The notes under the pieces were generated by a model. The model searched no databases and had not been told where the DNA came from. It was given only the letters and a program-made list of their open reading frames with translations. From NCBI RefSeq assembly GCF_001613345.1, contig NZ_BDCE01000059.1:25866-89865 (forward strand): DNA of 64,000 bases, read 5' to 3'. The translations under genes and the position numbers were made by a program. Positions 35,014-43,352 of this stretch are shown here, piece by piece. The stretch is from Nocardia uniformis NBRC 13702. GTDB lineage: Bacteria; Actinomycetota; Actinomycetes; Mycobacteriales; Mycobacteriaceae. How positions within the stretch are numbered: the stretch's first letter is position 1; every line of letters starts with the position of its first letter.

Positions 35014-35609
35014 CCCGGATCGCCGTCGTCACGGCAGGGCTGTCACAGCCCTCGTCGACACGACTACTGGCCGATCGGCTCGCCGCCGCGACCGAACGGG
35101 CACTGGCCACCACCGGACAGCAGGTCGACTTCGATATCGTCGAATTACGGGACCACGCACACGAACTCGCCGACAACCTGCTGACCGGCTTCCCGGCCGC
35201 CGAGCTGCGCGCGGCCAGCGACCGGGTGGTGAAGGCCGATGCCTTGATCGCGGTCTCCCCCATCTTCACCGCCTCCTACAGCGGCCTGTTCAAGACATTC
35301 TTCGATGTCCTGGAACCGGATTCGCTGACCGGTATGCCGGTGCTGCTGGGCGCGACCGGCGGCACCGCTCGCCATTCCTTGGCGGTGGAGCACGCCATGC
35401 GCCCACTGTTCAGTTATCTGCGGGCGCTCACCAGCCCGACCGCCGTATACGCGGCGACCGAGGATTGGGGAGCGGACAACGGACTCGATACCCGTATCGA
35501 CCGTGCCGCAACCGAATTCGCCGACCTACTGACCGGACGTCCCACGCGGCGCGTCCAGGACCCCTACGACAACCCCATCCCGTTCGAACAACTGCTCGCC
35601 AACAACTAG
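35010..35609 (+). CDS. NADPH-dependent FMN reductase (CE1759 family)
   Basis: 199 residues. Flavodoxin-like fold: VVTAGLSQPSSTRLLADRLA (phosphate-binding loop), ALIAVSPIFTASYSGLFKTFFDVL, and VLLGATGGTARHSLAVEHAMRPLF. Supplies reduced FMN to the monooxygenase encoded immediately upstream, to which it is translationally coupled (ATGA). YceI follows 11 bp downstream and is likely in the same operon. Confidence 0.9.
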   Translation: MTRIAVVTAGLSQPSSTRLLADRLAAATERALATTGQQVDFDIVELRDHAHELADNLLTGFPAAELRAASDRVVKADALIAVSPIFTASYSGLFKTFFDVLEPDSLTGMPVLLGATGGTARHSLAVEHAMRPLFSYLRALTSPTAVYAATEDWGADNGLDTRIDRAATEFADLLTGRPTRRVQDPYDNPIPFEQLLANN

Positions 35610-35620
35610 AGGAGAAACAC

Positions 35621-36166
35621 ATGACCGCCAGCACCACCGCCCTGACCGCCGGTACCTGGACCATCGATCCGGTTCACTCCACGCTCGCCTTCTCGGTACG
35701 CCATTTGATGGTGAGCAAGATCCGCGGCCGTTTCACCGACTTCTCCGGCAAGCTCGTTGTCGGCGAGGACGGTTCCGCGCAGGCCGACGCCGAGATTCGC
35801 GTCGACTCGGTGAGCACCGATAACCCGCAGCGCGACGCTCACCTACGCACCGCGGACTTCTTCGATGCGGAGAACTTCCCGGTCGCGACCTTCGAGGCCA
35901 CCGGATTCCGGGTCAATGGTTCGGATTTCGTGGTCGAGGGCGATTTCAGCATTGCCGGTGTCACCAAACCGGTCACCCTCGATATCGAATTCCTCGGCGT
36001 GAACGCGGGTATGGGCCAGGGTCCGGTCGCCGGATTCGAGGCCACCACCGTCATCAATCGCCGCGACTTCGGCATCACCATCGATATGCCCCTGGCCGAT
36101 GGCGGCGCGGTGATCGGTGACAAGATCACCCTGACCCTCGGCATCGAGGTCGTCAAGCAGAGCTGA
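35621..36166 (+). CDS. YceI family lipid-binding protein
   Basis: 181 residues from the ATG at 35621 with GAGGAGAAAC before it. YceI lipocalin-like fold: GTWTIDPVHSTLAFSVRHLMVSKIRGRF, the HLRTADFFDAENFPVATF block and FSIAGVTKPVTLDIEF. No signal peptide, so cytosolic, unlike the E. coli periplasmic form. YceI proteins bind isoprenoid or other amphipathic ligands. Follows the monooxygenase/FMN-reductase pair in one operon. Confidence 0.92.
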   Translation: MTASTTALTAGTWTIDPVHSTLAFSVRHLMVSKIRGRFTDFSGKLVVGEDGSAQADAEIRVDSVSTDNPQRDAHLRTADFFDAENFPVATFEATGFRVNGSDFVVEGDFSIAGVTKPVTLDIEFLGVNAGMGQGPVAGFEATTVINRRDFGITIDMPLADGGAVIGDKITLTLGIEVVKQS

Positions 36167-36199
36167 CCCGTCCCGGCGGATTGATCGAAGCGAGGAGCC

Positions 36200-36532
36200 A
36201 TGAGCGAAACCACCGTCATCCAACGGCCCGACGCCAGCCCGCAGCACTACGAAATCAGTGTGGACGCCGAACACGCGGGATTGACCGCCTACGTGGACAA
36301 CGACGAGCAGCGCATCTTCTTCCACACCGAGGTGGATGAGCGTTTCGCTGGTCAGGGACTGGCCAGCAAGCTCATCAGCGCCGCTCTCGCCGACACGCGC
36401 GCGGCGGGTAAGCGCATCGTCCCGGTCTGCCCGTTCGTCGCGAAATTCGTAGGCAAGCACCATGAATTCGACGATCTGGTGGATCCCGTGACACCGCAGG
36501 CGTTGGCCGCGGCCCAGGCCGCGCAGGCCTGA
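36200..36532 (+). CDS. GNAT-type N-acetyltransferase (YjdJ/YidJ-like)
   Basis: 110 residues, a minimal GNAT of the short YjdJ type. It has the acetyl-CoA site in VDERFAGQGLASKLISAAL and ends with the KRIVPVCPFVAKFVGKH motif typical of this subfamily. It starts 33 bp after YceI and is probably the operon's last gene; its stop lies in a perfect 20-bp palindrome (36532-36551). Confidence 0.88.
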   Translation: MSETTVIQRPDASPQHYEISVDAEHAGLTAYVDNDEQRIFFHTEVDERFAGQGLASKLISAALADTRAAGKRIVPVCPFVAKFVGKHHEFDDLVDPVTPQALAAAQAAQA

Positions 36533-36551
36533 TCCGACCTCGAGGTCGGAT
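36532..36551. terminator. Perfect 20-bp palindrome at the end of the GNAT gene
   Basis: ATCCGACCTC-GAGGTCGGAT, starting on the last base of the GNAT stop codon. With no loop bases between the arms it would fold with a small forced loop; it could equally be an operator for the ribokinase gene 90 bp downstream. Confidence 0.5.
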
Positions 36552-36642
36552 ACGCAGCGAACCGACACGGGCCGGTTCACGCCACGGCAGGCCGCCGATG
36601 AAATCACGGATCCGGGCCCGAGCGACGACTAGCGTGACGCCC

Positions 36643-37497
36643 ATGGCGCGGATTGTGGTGGTGGGCAGTGTCAATATGGATCTGGTGACGCGCGTGCGGC
36701 GGCGGCCGGAACCCGGCGAAACCGTGGCCGGGGAGGGATTCGCGCTGGTGCCCGGCGGAAAGGGTGCGAATCAGGCGATTGCCGCGCGACGGGCCGGGGC
36801 CGAGGCGGAGTTCGTGGGTGCGGTCGGCGATGACGTATTCGCGGCGGAACTGCGTCGGGTATTGAGCGATTCCGGCGTGGGAACCGAACAGCTGCGCACC
36901 GTCGCCGGGCCGAGCGGTGTGGCGGCGATAGTCGTGGACGGCGGCGGCGAGAACACCATTATCGTGGTCGGTGGGGCGAACGCGGCCATGACCGAGTTGA
37001 CCCCGGCGGACCTCGACGCCATCGCCGCCGCCGATACCCTCATGTGCCAGTTGGAGATTCCGGTGTCGACCGTCCTCGCCGCCGCCCGGCACGCACGGGC
37101 ACACGACACCACGGTGCTGCTGAATCCCTCACCGGTACGCGAACTGCCACCCGAGCTGTGGGCGGAGATAGATGTGGCGGTGGTCAATGAGGGCGAAGCC
37201 GCTCACCTCGGTACCGTCCTGAAAGCGGTCCCCCATGTGATCACCACCCTCGGCGCGGCCGGAGCGAACTACCGCGGAGCCGATGGCGAGACCCGTTCCC
37301 ACCCGGGCGTTCCCGTCGAAGTGGTGGATACCACCGGCGCCGGCGACACTTTCACGGGCGCGCTGGCCGCCCACTGGCACGAGGGACCCGAGACCGCACT
37401 GTCCTGGGCCTGCACCGCGGGGGCGCTCGCCACCACCAAACTCGGTGCGAGCGCTTCGATTCCGACCCGCGAGGCTATCGAACAGGCCCTCGTCTGA
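36643..37497 (+). CDS. rbsK: Ribokinase (PfkB family)
   Basis: 284 residues from the ATG at 36643 (MARIVVVGSVNMDLVTRV). Phosphorylates ribose or a similar sugar with ATP. PfkB signatures: the substrate-binding GGKGANQAIAARRAG and the C-terminal VVDTTGAGDTFTGALAA, whose Asp is the catalytic base. No ribose transporter or repressor lies nearby, so the actual sugar is uncertain. Convergent with the NmrA-like gene, 8 bp apart. Confidence 0.88.
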   Translation: MARIVVVGSVNMDLVTRVRRRPEPGETVAGEGFALVPGGKGANQAIAARRAGAEAEFVGAVGDDVFAAELRRVLSDSGVGTEQLRTVAGPSGVAAIVVDGGGENTIIVVGGANAAMTELTPADLDAIAAADTLMCQLEIPVSTVLAAARHARAHDTTVLLNPSPVRELPPELWAEIDVAVVNEGEAAHLGTVLKAVPHVITTLGAAGANYRGADGETRSHPGVPVEVVDTTGAGDTFTGALAAHWHEGPETALSWACTAGALATTKLGASASIPTREAIEQALV

Positions 37498-37505
37498 CGA
37501 CCTAC

Positions 37506-38306
37506 TCAGCGGAACTCTTCGGCATTGGCGACAGACCATTCGGCGAACGTGGTGGCGCGTCCGGTGAGGTCGGCGATGGTGGTGGTGGCGACCTGCGGGT
37601 GTTCGACCATGGCGGCCAGGCCGTCGACGTACCACTGCGCGAACTCGCCCATCGCCGGTTCGAGCAGCGCGACCGCCTCCCCGGGTGGCACCGTCACGAA
37701 AGAGATATCGCGGCCGAGTGCCTCACCCAACGCCAGCACCCGCCCTGCCCTGGTAATGGTTTCCGGGCCGGTGAGGTTGTAGGTCGCGCCGAGGTGTCCG
37801 GTGCCGAGCAGTACCGTCGCCGCCACCCGGGCGATATCGTCCATGGCGATCGGGGCGTTGGCGGCGGCCGGATACGGTTCGCGCACTTCGCCCGTCGTGC
37901 GGATCTGTTCGGCCCACATCACCGTGTTCTCCATGAACTCACCCGTGAACAGGTGTGTCCAGCCGACACCGGACTTCTCGACCGCCTGCGCGATGGGCAG
38001 CCAGTCGGTGGTTTCATCGCCGGAGAGATCGACAATCTGCCCGATCCCGGCCTGACGCGCCAGATCGACTACCTCGGTGACGGTTTCGAGGGCGGGTGCG
38101 AGATACATCCGGTCGACGCCCTCGAATGCCGCCGGCAGTGAGGACGGCCGCCGCAGGTAGCCCTCGACCACCTCCACCTCGGGCGGGAACGCGGTGCGTT
38201 CCGGGTGGTTCGATAGTGCGCGAATATCGTCGGCCCCCATGCTCACCAGGTGGTCTACGACCATTCGGCCGACACTTCCGGTGGCGCCTGTCACGAGAAT
38301 CTTCAT
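37506..38306 (-). CDS. NmrA-like NAD(P)-binding protein (atypical SDR)
   Basis: 266 residues. Rossmann fingerprint TGATGSVGRMVVDHL at 6-20, then LSNHPERTAFPPEVEVVEGYL and NLTGPETITRAG. Such proteins sense or reduce with NAD(P)H (quinone-oxidoreductase-2/NmrA type). It is 52 bp downstream of... and opposite in sense to the OYE fusion; the TetR gene just upstream (38359-38946) reads the same way, so NmrA-like is probably in the TetR-controlled segment. Substrate unknown. Confidence 0.85.
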   Translation of the reverse strand: MKILVTGATGSVGRMVVDHLVSMGADDIRALSNHPERTAFPPEVEVVEGYLRRPSSLPAAFEGVDRMYLAPALETVTEVVDLARQAGIGQIVDLSGDETTDWLPIAQAVEKSGVGWTHLFTGEFMENTVMWAEQIRTTGEVREPYPAAANAPIAMDDIARVAATVLLGTGHLGATYNLTGPETITRAGRVLALGEALGRDISFVTVPPGEAVALLEPAMGEFAQWYVDGLAAMVEHPQVATTTIADLTGRATTFAEWSVANAEEFR

Positions 38307-38358
38307 GCCCCCAAGCTAGGCGGCGCGCAGGATTCGCGCATATGGCAATTTCAGCGAT

Positions 38359-38946
38359 TCATCCCCGCGTCGCGACGCTGTGGGCCTGACCGGTGTGCTG
38401 AGATACCAGCTCCGCCAACTGTTTTCCGGTGCGGTCCAGCGGCACCGTGGAGCGGGCGGCCAGCGACATGACGATCGCGCCCTCGACGGCCGCGACAATG
38501 GTGGTGGCCAGGGTGTCGGCCGTATCGGCTTCGACGTCCTCGGCGCGCAGGCGGTCGGCGATGATCCGTTCCCAGTCGGCGAAGGTCTGCCCGGCCGCGT
38601 CGGCGGCGGCGTCGGATTCCGAACGGCCGAGAGCGGCGGCGACTATCGGGCAGCCCGAGGTGAAGTCGCTGGCGATGAGGGTTTCGCGCCACATGGCGGG
38701 GAAAGCGGCGATAGAGGAGGCCACATCCGCACCGGCGGTCAAGGTGCGCATGAGGGCGCTGGAGGCTTCGCCCGCGGCGCGGGTGGCCTCGGCGACGAGT
38801 TCGGATTTGCCGCCCGGAAAGTTGAGGTAGACCGAGCGACGGGAGATGCCGCTGTGGTCGAGTAGCTGTGCGATCCCGGTGCCCGCGATGCCGTAGCGGC
38901 GCATGAGGTGAATCGCGCTGTCGATGAGCTTATCTCTGGCTCCCAT
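38359..38946 (-). CDS. TetR family transcriptional regulator
   Basis: 195 residues from the ATG at 38946 (MGARDKLIDSAIHLMRRYG), with AAGGGGG eight bases upstream. Helix-turn-helix near 23-46 (GTGIAQLLDHSGISRRSVYLNFPGG). The C-terminus resembles LmrA/YxaF-like repressors (TSGCPIVAAALG motif). Divergent from the OYE/F420 fusion gene across inverted repeats at 38993-39041, so it likely represses that enzyme. Confidence 0.88.
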   Translation of the reverse strand: MGARDKLIDSAIHLMRRYGIAGTGIAQLLDHSGISRRSVYLNFPGGKSELVAEATRAAGEASSALMRTLTAGADVASSIAAFPAMWRETLIASDFTSGCPIVAAALGRSESDAAADAAGQTFADWERIIADRLRAEDVEADTADTLATTIVAAVEGAIVMSLAARSTVPLDRTGKQLAELVSQHTGQAHSVATRG

Positions 38947-38992
38947 GAGCACACCCCCTTCCCGCGTCGACGTCGTATTGCCATACTACGGC

Positions 38993-39041
38993 TTGTTCTA
39001 GACCAATCGGTGTACTACCGTCGGATTACACTGATCGGTCT
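38993..39041. promoter_or_regulatory. Candidate TetR operators upstream of OYE fusion
   Basis: Two overlapping symmetric elements: TTGTTCTAGACCAA (38993-39006, 12 of 14 symmetric) and the separated inverted repeat AGACCAATCGGTG (39000-39012) / CACTGATCGGTCT (39029-39041), 11 of 13 matching. They occupy the gap between the divergent TetR and fusion genes. Confidence 0.55.
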
Positions 39042-39064
39042 ACTCGGATCGTATTCACACCGCC

Positions 39065-40789
39065 ATGAACGGGGCCCCAGCGATGACGACCCTGCACGAT
39101 GCCCTGCCGCTGGCCTGCGGCCAGGCCCTCCCCAACCGAATTATGAAATCGGCCCTCAGCGAAGGGCTCGGCACCCCCGACCGCCGACCCGATGAGCGCC
39201 TGGAGCGGCTGTTCCGCCGCTGGGGCGCGGGCGGGTTCGGGCTCCTTGTCACCGGCAATGTCATGGTCGACGGCCGCCATCTCGGCGAGCCGGGCAATGT
39301 GGCCATCGAGGACGACCGGCATCTGGACGCGCTCACCCGATGGGCGAAGGCCGGCAAGGACGGCGGAACGCCGGTCTGGGTGCAGCTCAACCACCCCGGC
39401 CGTCAGGCCAATCCCCTGGTCACGCGCAATCGCCCGGTGGCACCATCGGCCATCGCGCTGACCATTCCCGGTCTGCCCGCCCCGCGGGCGCTGACCGAGG
39501 ACGAGATCGTGGATATCATCGCCCGTTTCGGCACGGCCGCTCGGGTGGTGGAGGCCGCCGGATTCGATGGTGTGCAGATTCACGGCGCGCACGGATATCT
39601 GGTGTCGCAGTTCCTGTCTCCGCTGTCGAATCAGCGCACCGACGCCTGGGGTGGCGATCCGGAACGGCGGGCTCGGTTCGTACTCGAGGTGGTGCGATCG
39701 ATTCGGGCACAGGTGAGTCCCGGTTTCGCCCTCGGCATCAAACTGAACTCCGCCGATTTCCAGCGCGGCGGATTCACCGAGGAGGAGTCGCAGACCGTTA
39801 TTGCCCGGCTGGCGGCCGAAGCGGTGGATCTCATCGAAATCAGCGGTGGCAGTTACGAATCCCCCGCCATGATGGGTCGGCCGCAGACGGTGGGCGCCAG
39901 TACCCGGGCGCGGGAGGCGTACTTCCTCGACTACGCCGAAACGGTACGCCGCATTGCCGGTGCGACGCCGATCGCGGTGACCGGTGGCTTCCGGTCCCGG
40001 GCGGCCATGTCCGAGGCGGTCGACTCCGGCATCTGCGATATGGTCGGTCTCGGTCGCCCGGCGGCCGTATTCCCTACCGCCGCAGCCGATCTGCTCACCG
40101 GAGCCACGGATGCGCTGCGCCCGCCGCAGATCTCGCTCAATCTACCGCCCCGCCTCGGCACCAATAGCAATCTCAAGGCCTTCGACGGTGCTCTCGACCT
40201 GCAGTGGCACACAGACCAATTGCATCTGATCGGGTCCGGTGCGGATCCCGACCCGGCCCGGTCCCCGTGGCGTACCGCCGTGATGATGGTGCGCCATCAC
40301 GGTGTAGATGCCTTCCGCTCCAAGCGGTCTCCCGCACCGAGCTCCCCCGCCGATCGCGCGGCCCGCAAGTTCCGCAGGGAGCGCGCGCTGGGTCGCTACA
40401 TCATGAACCCGACGGTTCGCGCCCTGGACCGCATCGGTGTGCGCACCGCCCTCGCGACCGAGATCGAAACCATCGGCCGTAAGTCGGGCCAGCCGCGTCG
40501 AGTTCCGGTATCGGTGCTGTTCGACGAGGACGGCGCGTGGATGATCTGCCAGCACGGTATGCGCTCGGGCTGGGGCCTCAATATCAGCGCCAATCCGGAA
40601 GTTAGGGTGCGCCAGGGTGATCGGTGGCGCACCGGCACTGCGGTGCTGCTCCCCGAGGACAATGTGGTGGCCCGCGCCCGCACCTTCGCGCCGCATCCAC
40701 TGCTCGCGCCGCTGGCCCGATCCATGTTCGCCGTTCTGGAGACCACACCGATATCGGTGCGAGTCACCTTCCCAGACTCGAGCCGGTAG
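39065..40789 (+). CDS. Fusion: old-yellow-enzyme oxidoreductase plus deazaflavin (F420)-type domain
   Basis: 574 residues in one uninterrupted frame. Residues 1-~400 form an FMN-binding NADH:flavin oxidoreductase barrel: LPNRIMKSALSEGL, VQLNHPGRQANP, the catalytic pair in QIHGAHGYLVSQFLSP (H173, H176), and GGDPERRARFVLEVV. After a linker (~420-445), residues 448-574 match the nitroreductase-family deazaflavin-dependent (Ddn-like) domain: IETIGRKSGQPRRVPVSVL and SGWGLNISANPEVRVR. The two domains use different flavin-like cofactors and normally occur as separate proteins. Start ATG 39065 or 39083. Probably repressed by the divergent TetR. Confidence 0.85.
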   Translation: MNGAPAMTTLHDALPLACGQALPNRIMKSALSEGLGTPDRRPDERLERLFRRWGAGGFGLLVTGNVMVDGRHLGEPGNVAIEDDRHLDALTRWAKAGKDGGTPVWVQLNHPGRQANPLVTRNRPVAPSAIALTIPGLPAPRALTEDEIVDIIARFGTAARVVEAAGFDGVQIHGAHGYLVSQFLSPLSNQRTDAWGGDPERRARFVLEVVRSIRAQVSPGFALGIKLNSADFQRGGFTEEESQTVIARLAAEAVDLIEISGGSYESPAMMGRPQTVGASTRAREAYFLDYAETVRRIAGATPIAVTGGFRSRAAMSEAVDSGICDMVGLGRPAAVFPTAAADLLTGATDALRPPQISLNLPPRLGTNSNLKAFDGALDLQWHTDQLHLIGSGADPDPARSPWRTAVMMVRHHGVDAFRSKRSPAPSSPADRAARKFRRERALGRYIMNPTVRALDRIGVRTALATEIETIGRKSGQPRRVPVSVLFDEDGAWMICQHGMRSGWGLNISANPEVRVRQGDRWRTGTAVLLPEDNVVARARTFAPHPLLAPLARSMFAVLETTPISVRVTFPDSSR

Positions 40790-40839
40790 CGGGACCGCGC
40801 AAGCCGTCACGGCCCAACCACCCTCACCCCGTCATTCGC

Positions 40840-40918
40840 CGTCATTCCGGCGCGCTTTTGGCCGGAATCCACCCTCTGGCAGGTAGTGGATCCCGGCCAA
40901 AAGCATGCCGGTATGACG
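40840..40918. repeat. Dispersed palindromic repeat, copy 3
   Basis: 79 bp: CGTCATTCCGGCGCGCTTTT on the left, GGCCAAAAGCATGCCGGTAT then GACG on the right, arms complementary with few mismatches. It lies between the convergent stops of the OYE fusion and alcohol dehydrogenase genes. Confidence 0.78.
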
Positions 40919-40920
40919 GA

Positions 40921-41015
40921 GGGAGACACGCCGGTATGACCCGGGGGGGGGGAGACACGCCGGTATGACGGGGCGATCGGAGCACGCCGGAATGACGGGA
41001 GACAGCCCGGATGAC
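40921..41015. repeat. Tandem right-half repeat copies with a G10 tract
   Basis: The right end of the dispersed repeat recurs in series: GAGACACGCCGGTATGAC (40923), the same at 40952, AGCACGCCGGAATGACGG (40981) and GACAGCCCGGATGAC (41000). A run of ten G (40943-40952) sits between the first two. No left arms are present. Confidence 0.65.
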
Positions 41016-41037
41016 AACTGGGTGAGCGGGCCGCGCG

Positions 41038-42069
41038 CTACAACTCCGGTCGGACCAGGATCTGGATGTGATCCTCCGGATTGCGCAGCGACTCAATGGC
41101 TCCCGCGACGCCGTCCAGCCCGACCTGATCGGTGATCAGCGATGCCGCGTCCACGGTGCCGTCGGCAATGCGCTGCAATGTCTTCGCGTATTCCTCGTGC
41201 GGGTACACCATGCACATCTGCAGTGAGATGTCCTTGTAGATACCCACGATCGGCCGAATGACGTCATCGGTCATGACCGCGCCGATTTGCAGGATCTTGG
41301 TTTCGCGCGGGCATTTGTACATGAGTTCGTTGAGCAGTCCGGGCACCGAGGCGCACACCCAGATGTGCAGCTGCTGGCCGGGCGAGGCCAGCTCCTGCCA
41401 CACCTCGAGGGGATCCTCGACCGCCGGATCCACCACCCGGTGCGCGCCGAGCCGCAGCGCGGCCTCCCGCCGCAGCTTGGCGGGATCGGAGGCGACAATG
41501 GGCGCGACGCCGCGTTCGACCAACGCCGCCACCGCACCCAAACCGACCGGGCCGCAACCGATCACAATCCCGGTACCTTCCGGCCCGATACCGGTGCGGG
41601 CCACATTGCCGAAGCCGACCGCCAGGGGTTCGGTCATGGCGGCGACGTGCGCCGGGACATGGTCGGGAATGGGTTCGAGCGCCATGGCCTGCAACACCAT
41701 GCGCTCGCCGTACCCGCCCGGAAAGTCATTGGAGTAACCGACGCCGTGGATACCGCCCGCCGTATCGAGCGCCCACGGCAGGGCAACGACATTCTGCCCC
41801 TCGACGAATGCGGTGTCCGGCCCCGCGCCGATGACCCGGGCTGCCAGCTCATGCCCCATGACCAGGTCGCGGTGCGGATCGAACAGGAAGGTCGGCACAC
41901 CGCTGTCGCGCGAGGCCTGCAGGAACTCATCGGTGTAGTCGAGGGCCTGCTTATCCGATCCGCACACACCGCAGGCAATGGTTTCCACCAGCACCTGTCC
42001 GGGTCCGGGTACCGGTTCCGGCACGTCGTCGACGACGAGTTTCCGGTCGCGCATTACTACCGCACGCAT
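41038..42069 (-). CDS. Zinc-dependent alcohol dehydrogenase
   Basis: 343 residues from the ATG at 42069 (MRAVVMRDRKLVVDDVPEP). Medium-chain dehydrogenase with the catalytic-zinc segment ACGVCGSDKQAL and MGHELAARVIG, and the NAD(P) Rossmann segment IVIGCGPVGLGAVAAL. The four structural-zinc Cys of classical enzymes are not seen. Last gene of a minus-strand catabolic group, 1 bp after the luciferase-like gene's stop. Oxidation of a hydroxyl on the steroid-like substrate or its side chain is a guess from context. Confidence 0.88.
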   Translation of the reverse strand: MRAVVMRDRKLVVDDVPEPVPGPGQVLVETIACGVCGSDKQALDYTDEFLQASRDSGVPTFLFDPHRDLVMGHELAARVIGAGPDTAFVEGQNVVALPWALDTAGGIHGVGYSNDFPGGYGERMVLQAMALEPIPDHVPAHVAAMTEPLAVGFGNVARTGIGPEGTGIVIGCGPVGLGAVAALVERGVAPIVASDPAKLRREAALRLGAHRVVDPAVEDPLEVWQELASPGQQLHIWVCASVPGLLNELMYKCPRETKILQIGAVMTDDVIRPIVGIYKDISLQMCMVYPHEEYAKTLQRIADGTVDAASLITDQVGLDGVAGAIESLRNPEDHIQILVRPEL

Positions 42070-42070
42070 A

Positions 42071-43282
42071 TCACTGTCCTTCCGTACCGGGTTGTAGAGC
42101 GGCGGCGAGTGCTTGGCCGTGCCGCTCGAAGGCGGCCTCGACACCGGCCCGCATACCGGACATGAGCCGTTCGCTATTGGCATTCGCCCAGTCCAGGGAG
42201 GCGATGCGATTGCGGTTCGCGCCGGTGAAGTGCGGGATGACGTGTTCGGCGAACAGACGTGCCGATCGCCGGGTGGCATCCCAGTCGCCGATATTCAGGG
42301 CCAGCTGCAGGAAGGTGCCGAAACCGCCGGACTGTTCGGTGAGCGCCTCGATGGCGGCGATCGCATCCTCCGGGGTGCCGATGACCGCGCGACCGAACGC
42401 CGGGAAGCCCGGTCCGGTCCACTGTTCGACGGCTTCGGCGGCGGTATCACCCCACGGCACCTCCATACCGCTGAGCCGCTTGATGTACTCCACGAGATGT
42501 CCGACGCCCCATTCGGCTTCACGTCGCGCCTGCTCCCGCGTCTCCGCGATATGCATGGGCGCCACCAGCCGCCAGTTGGCGCGGTTCACCGCATGACCGT
42601 TGTCGGCCATGGTCTTCTCGTAGACCTTCCAATTCGGCAGCAGCGCCTCGTAACCGCTCGGGTCGGAGGCGGCGAGGGAGAGCAGGCCCGCGCCGTGGCG
42701 TCCGGCCAGCACCGCGCCCGATGGTGAGATCGTCGATGCCACAGCCATTTCCAGACCGCCCGGCTGATAGGGCAGCAGTTGCAGGCGCGCTTCGTTGAGC
42801 TCGAACCAATCCGTCTTGGCGGTCACCACATCGCCGCGGAACAGTTGCGCGAGTACATCCATGGACTCGTGCATCATGTCCCGCTGCCGCGGCTGCGGAA
42901 CGCCCATCATCGAAGCGTCGGAAGCCAATTGGCCCGGTCCGATACCCATCATCAACCGACCCTTGGTGAGGTGGTCGACCAGGCACAGCCGGTCGGCCAG
43001 CATCATCGGCTGGTGGTACGGCAGCGAATTCACACCGGTGCCGAGTCGAATGTGGGTGGTGCGCTGGGCGGCGGCGGCCAGGAATACCTCGGGGGCGGCA
43101 ATGATCTCCATACCGGCCGAATGGTGTTCGCCCACCCAGGCTTCGGCGTAGCCGAGCCGGTCGGCCAGTTCTACCAGTTCCAGGTCACGCTGGATTTGCA
43201 GGGTCGGATTGCCGTCGAGGGGGTGATACGGCGCGATGAAGAATCCGAACCGGGTGGGTTCGGGTGCGGTGGGCTGATTCAA
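42071..43282 (-). CDS. Luciferase-like (LLM class) flavin monooxygenase
   Basis: 403 residues. Starts with TTG at 43282 (MNQPTAPEPTRFGFFIAPYHP), with AAAGGAG nine bases upstream; no ATG lies nearby. LLM barrel: AEAWVGEHHSAGMEIIAAPEVFLAAAA, LGTGVNSLPYHQPMMLADR and MGIGPGQLASDA. Uses reduced FMN (from the HsaB-like reductase in the same cluster) or possibly F420. Sits between the extradiol dioxygenase and alcohol dehydrogenase genes. A Baeyer-Villiger or hydroxylation step on the ring substrate is inferred only. Confidence 0.87.
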   Translation of the reverse strand: MNQPTAPEPTRFGFFIAPYHPLDGNPTLQIQRDLELVELADRLGYAEAWVGEHHSAGMEIIAAPEVFLAAAAQRTTHIRLGTGVNSLPYHQPMMLADRLCLVDHLTKGRLMMGIGPGQLASDASMMGVPQPRQRDMMHESMDVLAQLFRGDVVTAKTDWFELNEARLQLLPYQPGGLEMAVASTISPSGAVLAGRHGAGLLSLAASDPSGYEALLPNWKVYEKTMADNGHAVNRANWRLVAPMHIAETREQARREAEWGVGHLVEYIKRLSGMEVPWGDTAAEAVEQWTGPGFPAFGRAVIGTPEDAIAAIEALTEQSGGFGTFLQLALNIGDWDATRRSARLFAEHVIPHFTGANRNRIASLDWANANSERLMSGMRAGVEAAFERHGQALAAALQPGTEGQ

Positions 43283-43352
43283 TTTTGGACGCTCCTTTGC
43301 GCGTATGCAGTTGTGGGTCGAAACCTCTACGGGGTCGAGTCCGGGCGGAGGG

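Noticed and set aside
39065..40789. Frameshift-induced false fusion of the OYE and F420 domains
   Set aside because: Both domains and the linker lie in one open frame with even codon use, so no frameshift is needed to explain it.
40840..41015. Insertion sequence remnant
   Set aside because: No transposase fragment is found in or beside any copy of the dispersed repeat, though a non-autonomous element remains possible.
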